A DNA stretch of 64,000 nt, from NCBI GenBank assembly GCA_944381615.1, contig CALWLT010000006.1:62001-126000 (forward strand). Reading direction: 5' to 3'. The DNA comes from an uncultured Lachnospiraceae bacterium (GTDB lineage: Bacteria > Bacillota > Clostridia > Lachnospirales > Lachnospiraceae). The translations under genes were made by a program, and so were the position numbers. Numbering within the stretch: the first letter of the stretch is position 1; the number at the start of each line of letters is the position of its first letter. Below the pieces are notes generated by a model. That model was not told where the DNA came from. It was given only the letters and a program-made list of their open reading frames with translations, and ran no database searches. Shown here piece after piece: positions 26,505 through 35,943 of this stretch.

Positions 26505-27761
26505 TTAGCTGCTTCTCCTGCGGTTGATGTACTCCGTCCGCGTCTTGGAATAGACGAATTTCTGGCTCGCGTACAGGCTGTAGTAGCCGGAGAGCGTAAA
26601 ACTGACGGCGATTACCAGCGCAAAATACGGCATTCCCGCGTAGCCGAACAGCTCCAGTCCCAGAAGCAGCGTCGAGATCGGACAGTTGGTCACGCCCACG
26701 AAAAGGCCCAGCATGCCGCAGGCCGTAAAAAGCCCCGGCTCCTGCCCGCTAAGCAGGGCGATCAGGCTTCCGAACGCCGCGCCGATCGCGAGCGTCGGCA
26801 CGATCTCGCCTCCCTTAAATCCCGCCTCCAGCGTCACGGCCGTGAAGATCATCTTGAGCAGGAAATCCGCCGGACGGCCCTCTCCTGCAAAGCACATCTC
26901 AATCAGCTCCATCCCACTTCCGTTATAGCGCAGATCCCCCTGCAGAAACGTAAACAGAACGATCAGAAGGCCTCCGGCCGCGATCCGCCGGTACGGCGAA
27001 CGCAGATACCAGCGCGCCAGGACCGAGACGCGGTGCAGAAGGATGCAGAAAAGCTCGGAAACCAGGGCGCAGCCGATCCCCAGCAGCACGACCGAAAGCG
27101 CCGGCCCGGGCCAGAGCGCCGGCACCGTTCCGATGGAAAAGGACTCTCCCGCCAGCCCCAGGAAAGAGGCGAGCCCGGCGCCCACGAACGCGGAGAACAT
27201 GCAGGGGACCAGCGCCGCATAATACATGACGCCGATGCTGATGACCTCCATGGAGAACACCGCCGCCGCCACCGGCGTGCCAAACAGCGCCGCAAACGCG
27301 CCGCTCATCCCGCACATGACGGCAATCTTTTTATCCTTTTCATCCATCCGCAGAAGTTTGGCCAGCTGATTGCCGATGCTGCCGCCCATCTGCAGGGCCG
27401 CGCCCTCGCGCCCGGCCGAACCGCCGCCCAGGTGCGTGAGGATCGTCCCCGCAAAAATCGCCGGCGCCGTGGCAAAGCTGATCTCCGTATCCGAATAGAT
27501 GGCCTCGATGACCATGTTGGTCCCGCGGTTTTTATCCTCCTTCAGGAGATGATAGACGCCGAGGATCAGAAGGCCCAGAAGCGGCAGGCATAAAACCATC
27601 TGCGGGTGCGCGCGCGTAAAGGACGTTGCCGCCGCGATCCCGAAGCCGAACGCCGTCCCCACGCAGCCGGTAATCAGGCCGATGACGACCGAGACCGCGC
27701 TCCAGCGGACGAAATAGATCGCGTTCTTTAAAAGCGGAATTTCCTGATCTGACTTAAACAT
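26505..27761 (-). CDS. ClC-family chloride channel / H+-coupled antiporter
   Basis: A polytopic membrane protein with ClC signatures: GGGSAGREGAALQMGG (the gating Glu is in GREG) and GFKGGEIVPTLAIGAAFGS. At 418 residues it is the short prokaryotic form without CBS domains. The gating glutamate suggests a Cl-/H+ exchanger, as in bacterial acid resistance. Its start overlaps the end of ilvA by eight bases, so it is translated from the ftsY-ilvA message. The ion is not certain from sequence; the fluoride-specific subgroup seems less likely. Confidence 0.88.
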   Translation of the reverse strand: MFKSDQEIPLLKNAIYFVRWSAVSVVIGLITGCVGTAFGFGIAAATSFTRAHPQMVLCLPLLGLLILGVYHLLKEDKNRGTNMVIEAIYSDTEISFATAPAIFAGTILTHLGGGSAGREGAALQMGGSIGNQLAKLLRMDEKDKKIAVMCGMSGAFAALFGTPVAAAVFSMEVISIGVMYYAALVPCMFSAFVGAGLASFLGLAGESFSIGTVPALWPGPALSVVLLGIGCALVSELFCILLHRVSVLARWYLRSPYRRIAAGGLLIVLFTFLQGDLRYNGSGMELIEMCFAGEGRPADFLLKMIFTAVTLEAGFKGGEIVPTLAIGAAFGSLIALLSGQEPGLFTACGMLGLFVGVTNCPISTLLLGLELFGYAGMPYFALVIAVSFTLSGYYSLYASQKFVYSKTRTEYINRRRSS

Positions 27762-29094
27762 CGTAAATACTCTTGGATTTTACCAGCTTGGGCCGGTAAC
27801 CCGCTTCCTTCAACGTCTCCATAATCCGGTTCTTGTGCTCGGTCCCGAACGCCTCGACCGTGATGCGCAGCTCCACGGCCGCGTTGCGGTTGATGCTGAC
27901 AAACTGGTTGTGCTCCAGGCGGATGACGTTTCCCTGCTCCTTCGCCATCAGCGCCGCGACCTTGGCCAGCTCGCCGGGCTTGTCCGGCAGAAGCACCGAG
28001 ACGGTAAAGACGCGATCCCGCTGGATCAGGCCGTGCTGAACGATGGAGGCCATCGTGATCACGTCCATATTGCCGCCGCTTAAAATAGAGACGATCTTCT
28101 TTTTACGGGCCGGCAGATGCTTCAGCGCCGCCACCGTTAAAAGGCCGGAATTTTCCACGATCATCTTATGATTCTCCACCATGTCCAGAAACGCCACGAT
28201 CAGCTCGGAGTCCTCGATGGTAATGATATCGTCCACGTATTTCTGAATATAGGGGAAGAGATGGTCGCCGGGGCGCTTGACCGCCGTGCCGTCGGCGATC
28301 GTGTTGACCGACGGGAGCGTGACGACCTTGCCCGCCTTCAGCGATTCCTGCATGCAGTTTGCCCCGGCCGGCTCCACGCCGATGACCCGGATCTTGGGAT
28401 TCAGAAGCTTGGCCAGCGTCGCCACGCCAGTGCAAAGGCCGCCGCCGCCGATGGGCACCAGGATGTAATCCACGGTGGGAAGCTCCTTGATGATCTCCAT
28501 GGCGATGGTTCCCTGCCCGGTCGCCACATCCAGATCGTCGAACGGATGGATGAACGTGTAGCCGTGCTCGGCCGCCAGCGCGTTGGCGTGCGCCAGCGCC
28601 TCGTCAAACACGTCGCCGCAGAGCTCTACCTCTGCGCCGTAGCTGCGCGTGCGGTTGACCTTCATGAGCGGCGTCGTGGTCGGCATCACGATCGTCGCCT
28701 TGCAGCCGGCCAGCTTCGCCGCGTAGGCGACGCCCTGCGCGTGATTGCCCGCCGAGGCCGTAATCAGGCCCCGGGCCTTCTCCTCATCCGTCAGCGTGCT
28801 GATCTTGTAATACGCGCCGCGCACCTTGTACGCGCCCGTATACTGCATGTTCTCCGGCTTGAAATAGACCTTATTCCCCGTCTGATTGGAATAATACTCG
28901 CTGTAAACCAGTTTCGTCTCGGAGATAACCCGGCTGACGGCCTCCGTCGCCTCCTCAAATTTCTCCAGGCTCAACGCGCCCGCCGTTTCATCCGGCCCGT
29001 CCGCAAACGCGGTTTTCCCGGTCTGTCTGCCGTCCCCGGCCGTGCCCGCCGCCTGTCTTACCTGCTCCGTTTCGCCTGATTCGTATTCTCTCAT
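27754..29094 (-). CDS. ilvA: Threonine ammonia-lyase (threonine deaminase) with ACT domain
   Basis: A PLP enzyme converting threonine to 2-oxobutanoate for isoleucine synthesis or catabolism. The PLP lysine is in YTGAYKVRGAYY, the Ser/Gly loops in TASAGNHAQGVAYAAK and PIGGGGLCTG, and the C-terminal 80 residues are an ACT-type domain (TVSVLLPDKPGELAKVAALM). An N-terminal extension of about 45 polar residues is unusual for the family. The start at MREYES is favoured because GGAGG lies seven bases before it; an ATG two codons earlier is too close. The TdcB/IlvA type is hard to separate by eye, so the symbol is provisional. Confidence 0.88.
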   Translation of the reverse strand: MREYESGETEQVRQAAGTAGDGRQTGKTAFADGPDETAGALSLEKFEEATEAVSRVISETKLVYSEYYSNQTGNKVYFKPENMQYTGAYKVRGAYYKISTLTDEEKARGLITASAGNHAQGVAYAAKLAGCKATIVMPTTTPLMKVNRTRSYGAEVELCGDVFDEALAHANALAAEHGYTFIHPFDDLDVATGQGTIAMEIIKELPTVDYILVPIGGGGLCTGVATLAKLLNPKIRVIGVEPAGANCMQESLKAGKVVTLPSVNTIADGTAVKRPGDHLFPYIQKYVDDIITIEDSELIVAFLDMVENHKMIVENSGLLTVAALKHLPARKKKIVSILSGGNMDVITMASIVQHGLIQRDRVFTVSVLLPDKPGELAKVAALMAKEQGNVIRLEHNQFVSINRNAAVELRITVEAFGTEHKNRIMETLKEAGYRPKLVKSKSIYDV

Positions 29095-29096
29095 CT

Positions 29097-30053
29097 TCAT
29101 TCCTCCGCTGTCTCTTTCTTCTCCGCCGGCCGCTCAAAAAGCGCGTTGACGAAATCGTTGGCATTAAACTTCTGCAGATCGTCGATCTTCTCGCCGATCC
29201 CCACATATTTGACGGGAATCCCCAGCTCCGACTGGATCGCCACCGCGATGCCGCCCTTGGCCGTCCCGTCCAGCTTCGTCAGAATAATTCCCGTAATGTC
29301 AGCCGCCTCCATGAACTGGCGCGCCTGGGAAAGCGCGTTCTGCCCCGTCGTCCCGTCCAGTACCACCAGCGTCTCGCGGTACGCCTCCGGATACTCGCGG
29401 TCGATGATGCGGTTGATCTTTTTTAACTCCTCCATCAGGTTCTTCTTGTTGTGAAGGCGGCCGGCCGTATCGCAGATCAGGACGTCGGCCTTCCGCGACT
29501 TGGCGGCCGCGATGGCGTCGTAGATCACGGCCGCCGGATCCGAGCCCTCCTGCTGGGCGATCAGCTCCACGCCGGCCCGGTTGGCCCACTCCGTCAGCTG
29601 CTCTACCGCGGCGGCGCGGAAGGTGTCGGCCGCGGCCAGGATCACATGCTTTCCCTCTTCCTTCAGCTGGCCGGCCAGCTTGCCTACCGAGGTCGTCTTG
29701 CCCACGCCGTTGACGCCGATCACGAGCACCACCGATTTCCGGTTCTCAAACTCATAGGCGTTCTCCCCCAGATCCATCTGGCTCTTAATGCTGCTGATCA
29801 GAAGCTCCTTGCACTCCGCCGGCTCCTTGATGTGGTTTTCCTTAACCTTTTTCCGCAGATCCTCCACGATCGCCATCGTCGTCTGGATTCCCAGATCGCC
29901 CATGATCAGCGTCTCCTCGATCTCCTCATAGAAGTCGTCGTCGATCGCCGAAAACCCGCTGAATACGGAATCAATCCCTGTCACAATGGAATTCCTGGTC
30001 TTGGCAAGCCCTTCCACCAGACGGCCGAAAAATCCTTTTTTCCCCTGGCCCAT
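29097..30053 (-). CDS. ftsY: Signal recognition particle receptor FtsY
   Basis: A GTPase that docks ribosome-SRP complexes to the membrane. There is no acidic A domain, only a short N-terminal helix, then the N domain and the G domain with [39 protein letters not shown] and [10 protein letters not shown]. The length of 318 residues is typical of Firmicutes. It follows smc, the classic rnc-smc-ftsY order, but with about 170 repeat-containing bases between them. Confidence 0.97.
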   Translation of the reverse strand: MGQGKKGFFGRLVEGLAKTRNSIVTGIDSVFSGFSAIDDDFYEEIEETLIMGDLGIQTTMAIVEDLRKKVKENHIKEPAECKELLISSIKSQMDLGENAYEFENRKSVVLVIGVNGVGKTTSVGKLAGQLKEEGKHVILAAADTFRAAAVEQLTEWANRAGVELIAQQEGSDPAAVIYDAIAAAKSRKADVLICDTAGRLHNKKNLMEELKKINRIIDREYPEAYRETLVVLDGTTGQNALSQARQFMEAADITGIILTKLDGTAKGGIAVAIQSELGIPVKYVGIGEKIDDLQKFNANDFVNALFERPAEKKETAEE

Positions 30054-30100
30054 GCTTTCTCTCCTCTCCCTCTCTCTTCCTTATCACGCGCTTTCTCACT

Positions 30101-30218
30101 GTGCCGCGCTCCCGTCTTCTGCCGCTTTCATGCTTTTGTTCTTCGCGCCGCGCGCCCGCTTCTGCCGCTTTCATGCTCTTTCTTGATCGCGCCGCGCCCG
30201 TTTCTGCCATTTCCCCGC
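30101..30218. repeat. About 2.7 copies of a 44-bp GC-rich tandem repeat between smc and ftsY
   Basis: Units begin at 30101, 30145 and 30189 with G-C/T-G-C-C-G-C-G-C and contain the shared core TCTGCCGCTTTCATGC (the third diverges). The repeat fills the gap between the smc stop and the ftsY start. The open frames crossing it look like by-products of the repeat. Confidence 0.75.
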
Positions 30219-30220
30219 AT

Positions 30221-33200
30221 TTACTGCGCCGCGGCGCGCTTTTTTTCTTCCTGCTCCAGCTCCGCCTCGATCAGGCTGACCGACACGAGCGTGGACACGC
30301 CTTTTTCCTGCATCGTGATGCCGTACAGGCGATCGGAGGCCACCATGGTGCCGCGCCGGTGGGTGATGACGATGAACTGCGTGTGCTTCGTCAGCTTATG
30401 CAGATACCCGGCAAAGCGATCCACGTTGGAATCGTCCAGCGCCGCTTCGATCTCGTCCAGCAGGCAGAACGGGGACGGCTTCAGGTTCTGAATCGCAAAT
30501 AAGAGCGCGATCGCGGTCAGCGCCTTCTCCCCGCCCGACAGCTGCATCATATTCTGCAGCTTCTTGCCCGGCGGCTGGGCGATGATCTGGATCCCCGCCT
30601 CCAGGATATCCTCGTCCGCCGACAGCTCCAGCGTGCCGCTTCCGCCGCCGAACAGCTCGCGGAAAACCTTGTCAAATTCCTGGCGGATCTCGGCGAATTT
30701 CTCGTGGAACTGGCGGCGCATTCCCGCGTCGAGCTCCCCGATGATCCGGACGAGCGCCTCCCGCGCCGCCGTCAGATCCTCATGCTGCGTTTTCAGGAAC
30801 GCGTATCGCTCCGAGACCTCCCGGTAATCCTCGATCGCGTTGACATTGACATTGCCCAGCGCGCGGATCCGGCCCTTTAAGCTCTCAATCTCCTTTTTCA
30901 TCGCCGGGACAGAGGTAAGGCTTTCCTCCCGCAGGGCGGCCGCCGTACTCCGCGTCAGCTCATACTCGCTCCACATGTAGGAAGACTGCGCCTCCAGGCG
31001 CTCCGAAAGCCGTTCTTTCTGGCTCTGCAGGCGAAATTCCTCCCGATCCAGCAGCGCCAGGCGCCCGGAGAGCGCCTCCCGCTGCTCGAAAAACTCCTTC
31101 TGGCGGGCCGCCTTTTTCTCCCGGTCGGCCTGCTCCGCCTTCATCACTTCCTCCAGGGCGGCCGCCTCCTCTGCCTCCCGGCCGATCTGCTCCGTCAGCG
31201 CCCGGATCTCCTCCTCCCGGGCGGCGATCCGCTCTCCGCTACCGCTCTGCCCTTCGGCCAGACGCTCCCGCTCCTCTTTCAGGCGCGCCTCCTCCTCCTG
31301 CAGGCGGCTGCGGTTTTCACGGTTAAACTGTTCCTTCTGGCGCAGGGCGGCCGCCTTCAGCTGAACCTCCGAAAGCGTTTTCGCAAGCGTCTCCCGCTCT
31401 TTGCGAAGCGTTTCCAGCCGTCCGTTCTCCTCCTCGATCTGCCGGCTTTTTTCCCCGCTTTCTTCCTCCAGCCGTCCGGCCTGGGCCGCCAGCTCCTCTT
31501 TCCGGTCCTTAAGCTCCCCGGACTGCCCGGAAAGCTCCCTGCTTTCTTCCTCCAGCTCCCGGTAAGAAGCCCGGATCTCCCCGCAGCGCTCCTCAGCCTG
31601 GCGGATATGCAGCTCCTTCGTATTCTCCTCCAGATACGCCGCCTTCTGCTGTTCCTTGATCTGCGCAAGCTCCCGTTTTCCTTCCTCCTGCGCCCGCTCG
31701 TCTGCCGCCAGCTCCTGCTGGATAACCTCCGCCTTGCGGATCGCCTTCTGGCAGGCCTCCTTCAGCTCCTCGATCTCCCGTTTCCGTCCCAGGAGATTGC
31801 TGCTGTTTTTAAACGCGCCTCCCGTCATGGAGCCGCCCGGGCTCAGCAGTTCTCCGTCCAGCGTGACAATCCGCAGGGAATGGCGGTATTTTCCCGCCAG
31901 GGCGATGGCATGATCGATCTGATCGACCACCACCACGCGGCCCAGAAGGTACTCGATCAGCCCCGCATACTGCGGATCCGCCGTGACCAGGCTGCTGGCC
32001 AGCCCCAGAACACCCGGCTCCGCGAGCGCCGCCGTCTGCGAAAAGCCCCCTTTGCTCCCGATGCTGTCGAGCGGCAAAAACGTCGCGCGCCCGTAACGGT
32101 TTTTCTTCAGATATTCGATCAGCCGCTTGGCCGTCTGCTCTGAATCGGTAACCACGTTCTGGATGCTGCCGCCCAGCGCCGTCTCCAGCGCCGTCTCATA
32201 CTCGCGGGCCGTCGTTATCAGATCCGCGACCACCCCGTGAACGCCGTGAATCCGATCCCGGGCCTCCATGACCCGGCGGATGCTGCCCCCGTATCCCTCG
32301 TAGCGCTCCGCCAGGTTTCGCAGCGACTCCAGCCTGGTGCGGCTCGTGTGATACTCCTGCTGCGCGTCGTTTAACCGGCGGTTTAACCGGCGGATCTCCT
32401 CCTGCAGGCGCCGGTCCTCTTCCTCAAGCTCCTGCTCGCGCTTCCCGTACCGGGAAAGCGCGCCGCGGATCTTGGCGAGCTCTTCCTGCTCTTTTTTCAG
32501 CTCCGCTTCCTGCGCCGACTCGTCGCTGCGGAATTTGAGCAGCCGCCGGCTGACCTCCGCCTGCCGCACATTCGCCTGCTCCAGCATCGTCTCATAGCGC
32601 TGGCGGCGCGCCGCCAGCTCCGCCTTCTCGTTCAGCGCCGCGATAATGGCCTCCTTGGCGTCCCCGATCCGCGTTTCGCTGCCGCTGATCGCCGCATCGG
32701 CGTCCCTAAGCTTCTGTCCCGCCTCTGAGAGCTGCGCGGCGACACCGCCGATCTCCTGTTCCAGCGCTTCTCTTTCTTCCCCGTAGGCCGAAAGCTGCGC
32801 GTCCTTCTCCTCCAGCTCGCCGACGATATCCGCCAGACGGCTTTTTACATGTTCTTCGTTGAGCTGCTCGGTCTTGATCTGTTCCCGCAAAACGCCGATC
32901 CGGCCCTCCAGGGCCTGCCTGGAGATCCCGTAGCGGCCCAGTGCCTCCCGCCTTCCGGCGATGGACGCCTCCAGCTCTTCGCTCTCTCTTCCCAGCGCGT
33001 CGTACGTCTCCTTTAAAGTCTCCGATTCCCGGATGACCCCGTCCCGGTCCCCGGCCACAATCTCCGCTTTCTTCTCGATCTCCGCGAGCTGGCGCTCCAG
33101 CTCGCCGCTCTCCGTCAGAAACAGGTTGACGTCGTACGTTTTCAGCTCTTCCTTCAGGCGCAGATATTCCCGGGCCGACGCCGCCTGCTTTTCCAGCGGC

Positions 33201-33808
33201 CCGACCTGTTTTTCCAGCTCCGACAGAATATCCGTGACGCGGACGAGGTTCTGGCTCTCGTCCTCCAGCTTCTTCTGCGCCACCGCCTTGCGGCGCTTGA
33301 ATTTCACAATCCCGGCCGCCTCGTCGAACAGCTCCCGTTTCTCCTCGGGCCGCCCGCTTAAGATCCGGTCGATCTGGCCCTGGCCGATGATCGAATACCC
33401 TTCCTTGCCGATTCCCGTATCGTAAAACAGCTCGTTGATATCCTTCAGACGGCAGGCGCTGCCGTTGATCTTATATTCGCTCTCCCCGGATCGGTACAGC
33501 CTGCGGGAGATCGTTACCTCGTCGAAGCTGATCGGAAGCTGATGATCGGAATTGTCCAGCGTGATCGCCACATAGGCAAAGCCCTGCGGGCGGCGCAGCT
33601 GCGTCCCCGCAAAAATCACATCCTGCATGGTGCCGCCCCGCAGCTGGCGGATGCGCTGTTCGCCCAGCACCCAGCGGACCGCGTCGGCCACATTGCTCTT
33701 GCCGCTGCCGTTGGGCCCCACAATTCCCGTAATCCCGTTGTGAAATTCAAACAGGATGCGGTTGGCAAAGGACTTAAAGCCCTGTATCTCAATGCTTTTT
33801 AAATACAT
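30221..33808 (-). CDS. smc: Chromosome partition protein SMC
   Basis: An ATPase that compacts and separates chromosomes as a dimer with ScpAB. The Walker A is GPNGSGKSNV near residue 33. Two long coiled coils flank a hinge (about residues 510-680, with GVVADLI, RATFLPLD and VNVNAIEDY after the second coil). At the C terminus are the signature LSGGEKALTAIALL and Walker B CLLDEIEAALDD. The length of 1195 residues is normal. The start overlaps the end of rnc by 20 bases. Confidence 0.97.
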   Translation of the reverse strand: MYLKSIEIQGFKSFANRILFEFHNGITGIVGPNGSGKSNVADAVRWVLGEQRIRQLRGGTMQDVIFAGTQLRRPQGFAYVAITLDNSDHQLPISFDEVTISRRLYRSGESEYKINGSACRLKDINELFYDTGIGKEGYSIIGQGQIDRILSGRPEEKRELFDEAAGIVKFKRRKAVAQKKLEDESQNLVRVTDILSELEKQVGPLEKQAASAREYLRLKEELKTYDVNLFLTESGELERQLAEIEKKAEIVAGDRDGVIRESETLKETYDALGRESEELEASIAGRREALGRYGISRQALEGRIGVLREQIKTEQLNEEHVKSRLADIVGELEEKDAQLSAYGEEREALEQEIGGVAAQLSEAGQKLRDADAAISGSETRIGDAKEAIIAALNEKAELAARRQRYETMLEQANVRQAEVSRRLLKFRSDESAQEAELKKEQEELAKIRGALSRYGKREQELEEEDRRLQEEIRRLNRRLNDAQQEYHTSRTRLESLRNLAERYEGYGGSIRRVMEARDRIHGVHGVVADLITTAREYETALETALGGSIQNVVTDSEQTAKRLIEYLKKNRYGRATFLPLDSIGSKGGFSQTAALAEPGVLGLASSLVTADPQYAGLIEYLLGRVVVVDQIDHAIALAGKYRHSLRIVTLDGELLSPGGSMTGGAFKNSSNLLGRKREIEELKEACQKAIRKAEVIQQELAADERAQEEGKRELAQIKEQQKAAYLEENTKELHIRQAEERCGEIRASYRELEEESRELSGQSGELKDRKEELAAQAGRLEEESGEKSRQIEEENGRLETLRKERETLAKTLSEVQLKAAALRQKEQFNRENRSRLQEEEARLKEERERLAEGQSGSGERIAAREEEIRALTEQIGREAEEAAALEEVMKAEQADREKKAARQKEFFEQREALSGRLALLDREEFRLQSQKERLSERLEAQSSYMWSEYELTRSTAAALREESLTSVPAMKKEIESLKGRIRALGNVNVNAIEDYREVSERYAFLKTQHEDLTAAREALVRIIGELDAGMRRQFHEKFAEIRQEFDKVFRELFGGGSGTLELSADEDILEAGIQIIAQPPGKKLQNMMQLSGGEKALTAIALLFAIQNLKPSPFCLLDEIEAALDDSNVDRFAGYLHKLTKHTQFIVITHRRGTMVASDRLYGITMQEKGVSTLVSVSLIEAELEQEEKKRAAAQ

Positions 33809-34502
33809 ACTCCACCTGCTGATGATTGATGGTCAGAATCCCCCGGTAAGCGGCCATCTGTTCCGCCGCCTTCTTCGTCCGTCCCGTGCCGCGGCCGATC
33901 TCCCGCTCCCCGATCCGCGCCGACACCTCAAAATTCTTGTTGTGATCCGGCCCCTCTTCCTTCAGAAGAACGTAGGTCAGCGCGCCGCAGTCCCGCCCCT
34001 GCACGAGCTCCTGCAGGATCGTCTTGCTGTCGTAAAAGAGCTTCTTGTGCTCGATGTCATTTAACACAAACCGCAGGATAAACGCCCGCGCGCATTCCAG
34101 GCCGCCGTCCAGATAGATCGCGCCGATCAGCGCCTCCATGGCGTCCGAGACGACCGAGTCGCGGCTGCGTCCCCCCGTGGCGTCCTCTCCTTTTCCCAGG
34201 AAAAGAAAGCTTCCCAGCTCCAGCTCCCTGGCGCAGAACGCCAGCGTCGGCTCGCAGACCAGGCTGGCGCGCATCCGCGTCAGATCGCCCTCCGGCATCC
34301 CGGGATAGCGGTGGTACAGGTAATCGCTGGAAACCACTTCCAGCACCGCGTCCCCCAGAAACTCCAGCCGCTCGTTGCAGCCGCTCTTCTCCATATGATG
34401 CTCATTGGCGTAGGAACTGTGCGTCAGCGCCTGCCTCAGCCACTCCTTCTTTGTAAAATGATATCCGGCTCTCTCTTCCAGCTCAGAAAGCTCCCTTTCC
34501 AT
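33789..34502 (-). CDS. rnc: Ribonuclease III
   Basis: Cuts double-stranded RNA in rRNA and mRNA processing. The catalytic signature NERLEFLGDAVLEVVSSDYL is present, as is the second metal site (DAMEALIGAIYLDGG). A C-terminal double-stranded RNA-binding domain (GRDCGALTYVLLKEEGP through AEQMAAYRGI) follows. The ATG giving MERELSELE is chosen for AAGGAG eight bases upstream; the longer frame has no ribosome site. It sits between acpP and smc. A strong hairpin in its leader is a possible self-cleavage site. Confidence 0.96.
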   Translation of the reverse strand: MERELSELEERAGYHFTKKEWLRQALTHSSYANEHHMEKSGCNERLEFLGDAVLEVVSSDYLYHRYPGMPEGDLTRMRASLVCEPTLAFCARELELGSFLFLGKGEDATGGRSRDSVVSDAMEALIGAIYLDGGLECARAFILRFVLNDIEHKKLFYDSKTILQELVQGRDCGALTYVLLKEEGPDHNKNFEVSARIGEREIGRGTGRTKKAAEQMAAYRGILTINHQQVEYVFKKH

Positions 34503-34529
34503 CCGTGAAACTCCTTTCCCCACAACAGA

Positions 34530-34575
34530 GCTGAGCGGCACTCCGACCGCGTCCCGTTCGGAATGACCGCTCAGC
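34530..34575 (-). promoter_or_regulatory. Long imperfect hairpin in the rnc leader
   Basis: Outer arms of 9 bp (34530-34538 with 34567-34575, GCTGAGCGG/CCGCTCAGC) and inner arms of 5 bp (34542-34546 with 34558-34562) form a stem between the acpP stop and the RNase III ribosome site. No T-run follows, so it is not an ordinary terminator. Confidence 0.55.
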
Positions 34576-34603
34576 CCCCTTGCATCACAGCCTCAGACCT
34601 CTC

Positions 34604-34834
34604 TCAGTTCAGCGCGCTGCGGATCTGCTCCGCCGCGTCCCCCACCGTCACAATCTGCTCCGCCGCCTTCGCCGGAATCTCAAGATCAAACGCCTCCTCA
34701 ATCCCCATCACAATCTGGAAAATATCCAGCGAATCGGCTCCCAGATCGCCGACGAAGGTGGCGTCCGGCGTGATCTCCTGCGGATCCACCTTCAGCACCT
34801 CTGCGATAATATTCTGCAGTTTTTCAAATTCCAT
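34604..34834 (-). CDS. acpP: Acyl carrier protein
   Basis: A small acidic carrier of fatty acyl chains. The phosphopantetheine serine is in GADSLDIFQIVM, close to the canonical DSLD motif. All 76 residues fit. It follows plsX by 36 bases, the usual fatty-acid/phospholipid gene order. Confidence 0.97.
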   Translation of the reverse strand: MEFEKLQNIIAEVLKVDPQEITPDATFVGDLGADSLDIFQIVMGIEEAFDLEIPAKAAEQIVTVGDAAEQIRSALN

Positions 34835-34870
34835 TGCCCGTTTTTCCTCTCCCGCCTGCCGCGCGCCCGG

Positions 34871-35905
34871 TTACTCCTTCCCGCGCTTCTCTCCCTCTGC
34901 GCCGTCCTCTTCCGGAAACAGGCTCGCGCGGATCTTCTCATTGATCCGCTCTTCCTTAAACGTCACGCACTGCAGGATCGAATTGCAGATCTCCACGCGG
35001 CTGGAATTGCCGTGCGCCTTGACCACCAGGCCCCTGAGGCCCAGAAGCGGCGCCCCGCCGTACTGGCTGGCGTCAAAGCTTTTCAGCGTCTCCTTCAGCG
35101 CCGGCTTGACCATCAGCGCGCCGAGCTTGCTGCGCAGATCACGCATCAGCCCCCGCTTGACCATCCCGAGAAGCGTGGCTCCCACGCCCTCGTAGAGCTT
35201 GAGGATCACATTCCCCACAAAGGCTTCCGCGACGATCACGTCCGCGCCGCCGTGGGGAATCTCCCGCGCTTCGATGCTGCCGATAAAATGAATGTCCGGG
35301 CAGGCTTTCAGAAGCGGAAACGTCTCCTTGACGAGCGCGTTCCCCTTTTCTTCCTCCGCCCCGATGTTGACGATCGCCACCCGCGGCTTCGGAATCCCCA
35401 CCACATGCTCCATATAGATCGATCCCATGCGGGCAAACTGCACCAGATGCGAAGGGCGGGCGTCCACGTTGGCCCCGCAGTCGATCAGCAGGGAAACGCC
35501 TTTTTCCGTCGGGATCAGCGGCGCCAGAGGCGGCCGCTCCACTCCTTTGATGCGCCCGACCAGCACCTGGCCTCCCACCAGGATCGCGCCCGAGCTTCCC
35601 GCCGAACAGAAGGCGTCCGCCTCGCCGCGGCGCACCAGATTCATCCCCACAACCAGGGAGGAATCCTTCTTGCCGCGGACGGCGGCCACCGGCGGTTCCT
35701 CCGTCTCGATTACCTCCGACGCGGCGACAATCTCTATCTGCTCTTCTCGATACGTATGTTTCTTCAGTTCCTCCAGGACAGCCTCTTTTCGTCCGACCAG
35801 AAGGATGTGAATGTCCTCCCTCCGGTTTGCCGCCATCACGGCTCCGGCCACGATCTCGCCGGGCGCGTTATCGCCGCCCATGGCGTCAACTGCCACTCTT
35901 ACCAT
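34871..35905 (-). CDS. plsX: Phosphate acyltransferase PlsX
   Basis: Makes acyl-phosphate from acyl-ACP for phosphatidic acid synthesis. The N terminus VRVAVDAMGGDNAPGEIV, then SAGSSGAILVGG, LIDCGANVDARP and MVKPALKET are typical. The start is taken at MVRVAVD, with a GGGGG run seven bases upstream. It leads the plsX-acpP-rnc-smc segment and supplies cdsA's substrate pathway. Confidence 0.96.
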   Translation of the reverse strand: MVRVAVDAMGGDNAPGEIVAGAVMAANRREDIHILLVGRKEAVLEELKKHTYREEQIEIVAASEVIETEEPPVAAVRGKKDSSLVVGMNLVRRGEADAFCSAGSSGAILVGGQVLVGRIKGVERPPLAPLIPTEKGVSLLIDCGANVDARPSHLVQFARMGSIYMEHVVGIPKPRVAIVNIGAEEEKGNALVKETFPLLKACPDIHFIGSIEAREIPHGGADVIVAEAFVGNVILKLYEGVGATLLGMVKRGLMRDLRSKLGALMVKPALKETLKSFDASQYGGAPLLGLRGLVVKAHGNSSRVEICNSILQCVTFKEERINEKIRASLFPEEDGAEGEKRGKE

Positions 35906-35943
35906 GTCTGATCCCCCATCCTTCATTGCTATAAAATACTATA

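Noticed and set aside
27754..27761. Frameshift joining ilvA and the ClC gene
   Set aside because: Both genes are complete; the eight-base overlap is ordinary operon packing.
29971..30210. Arg/Glu-rich 79-codon frame between smc and ftsY
   Set aside because: It is made of the 44-bp repeat and overlaps ftsY in another frame; no convincing start or family.
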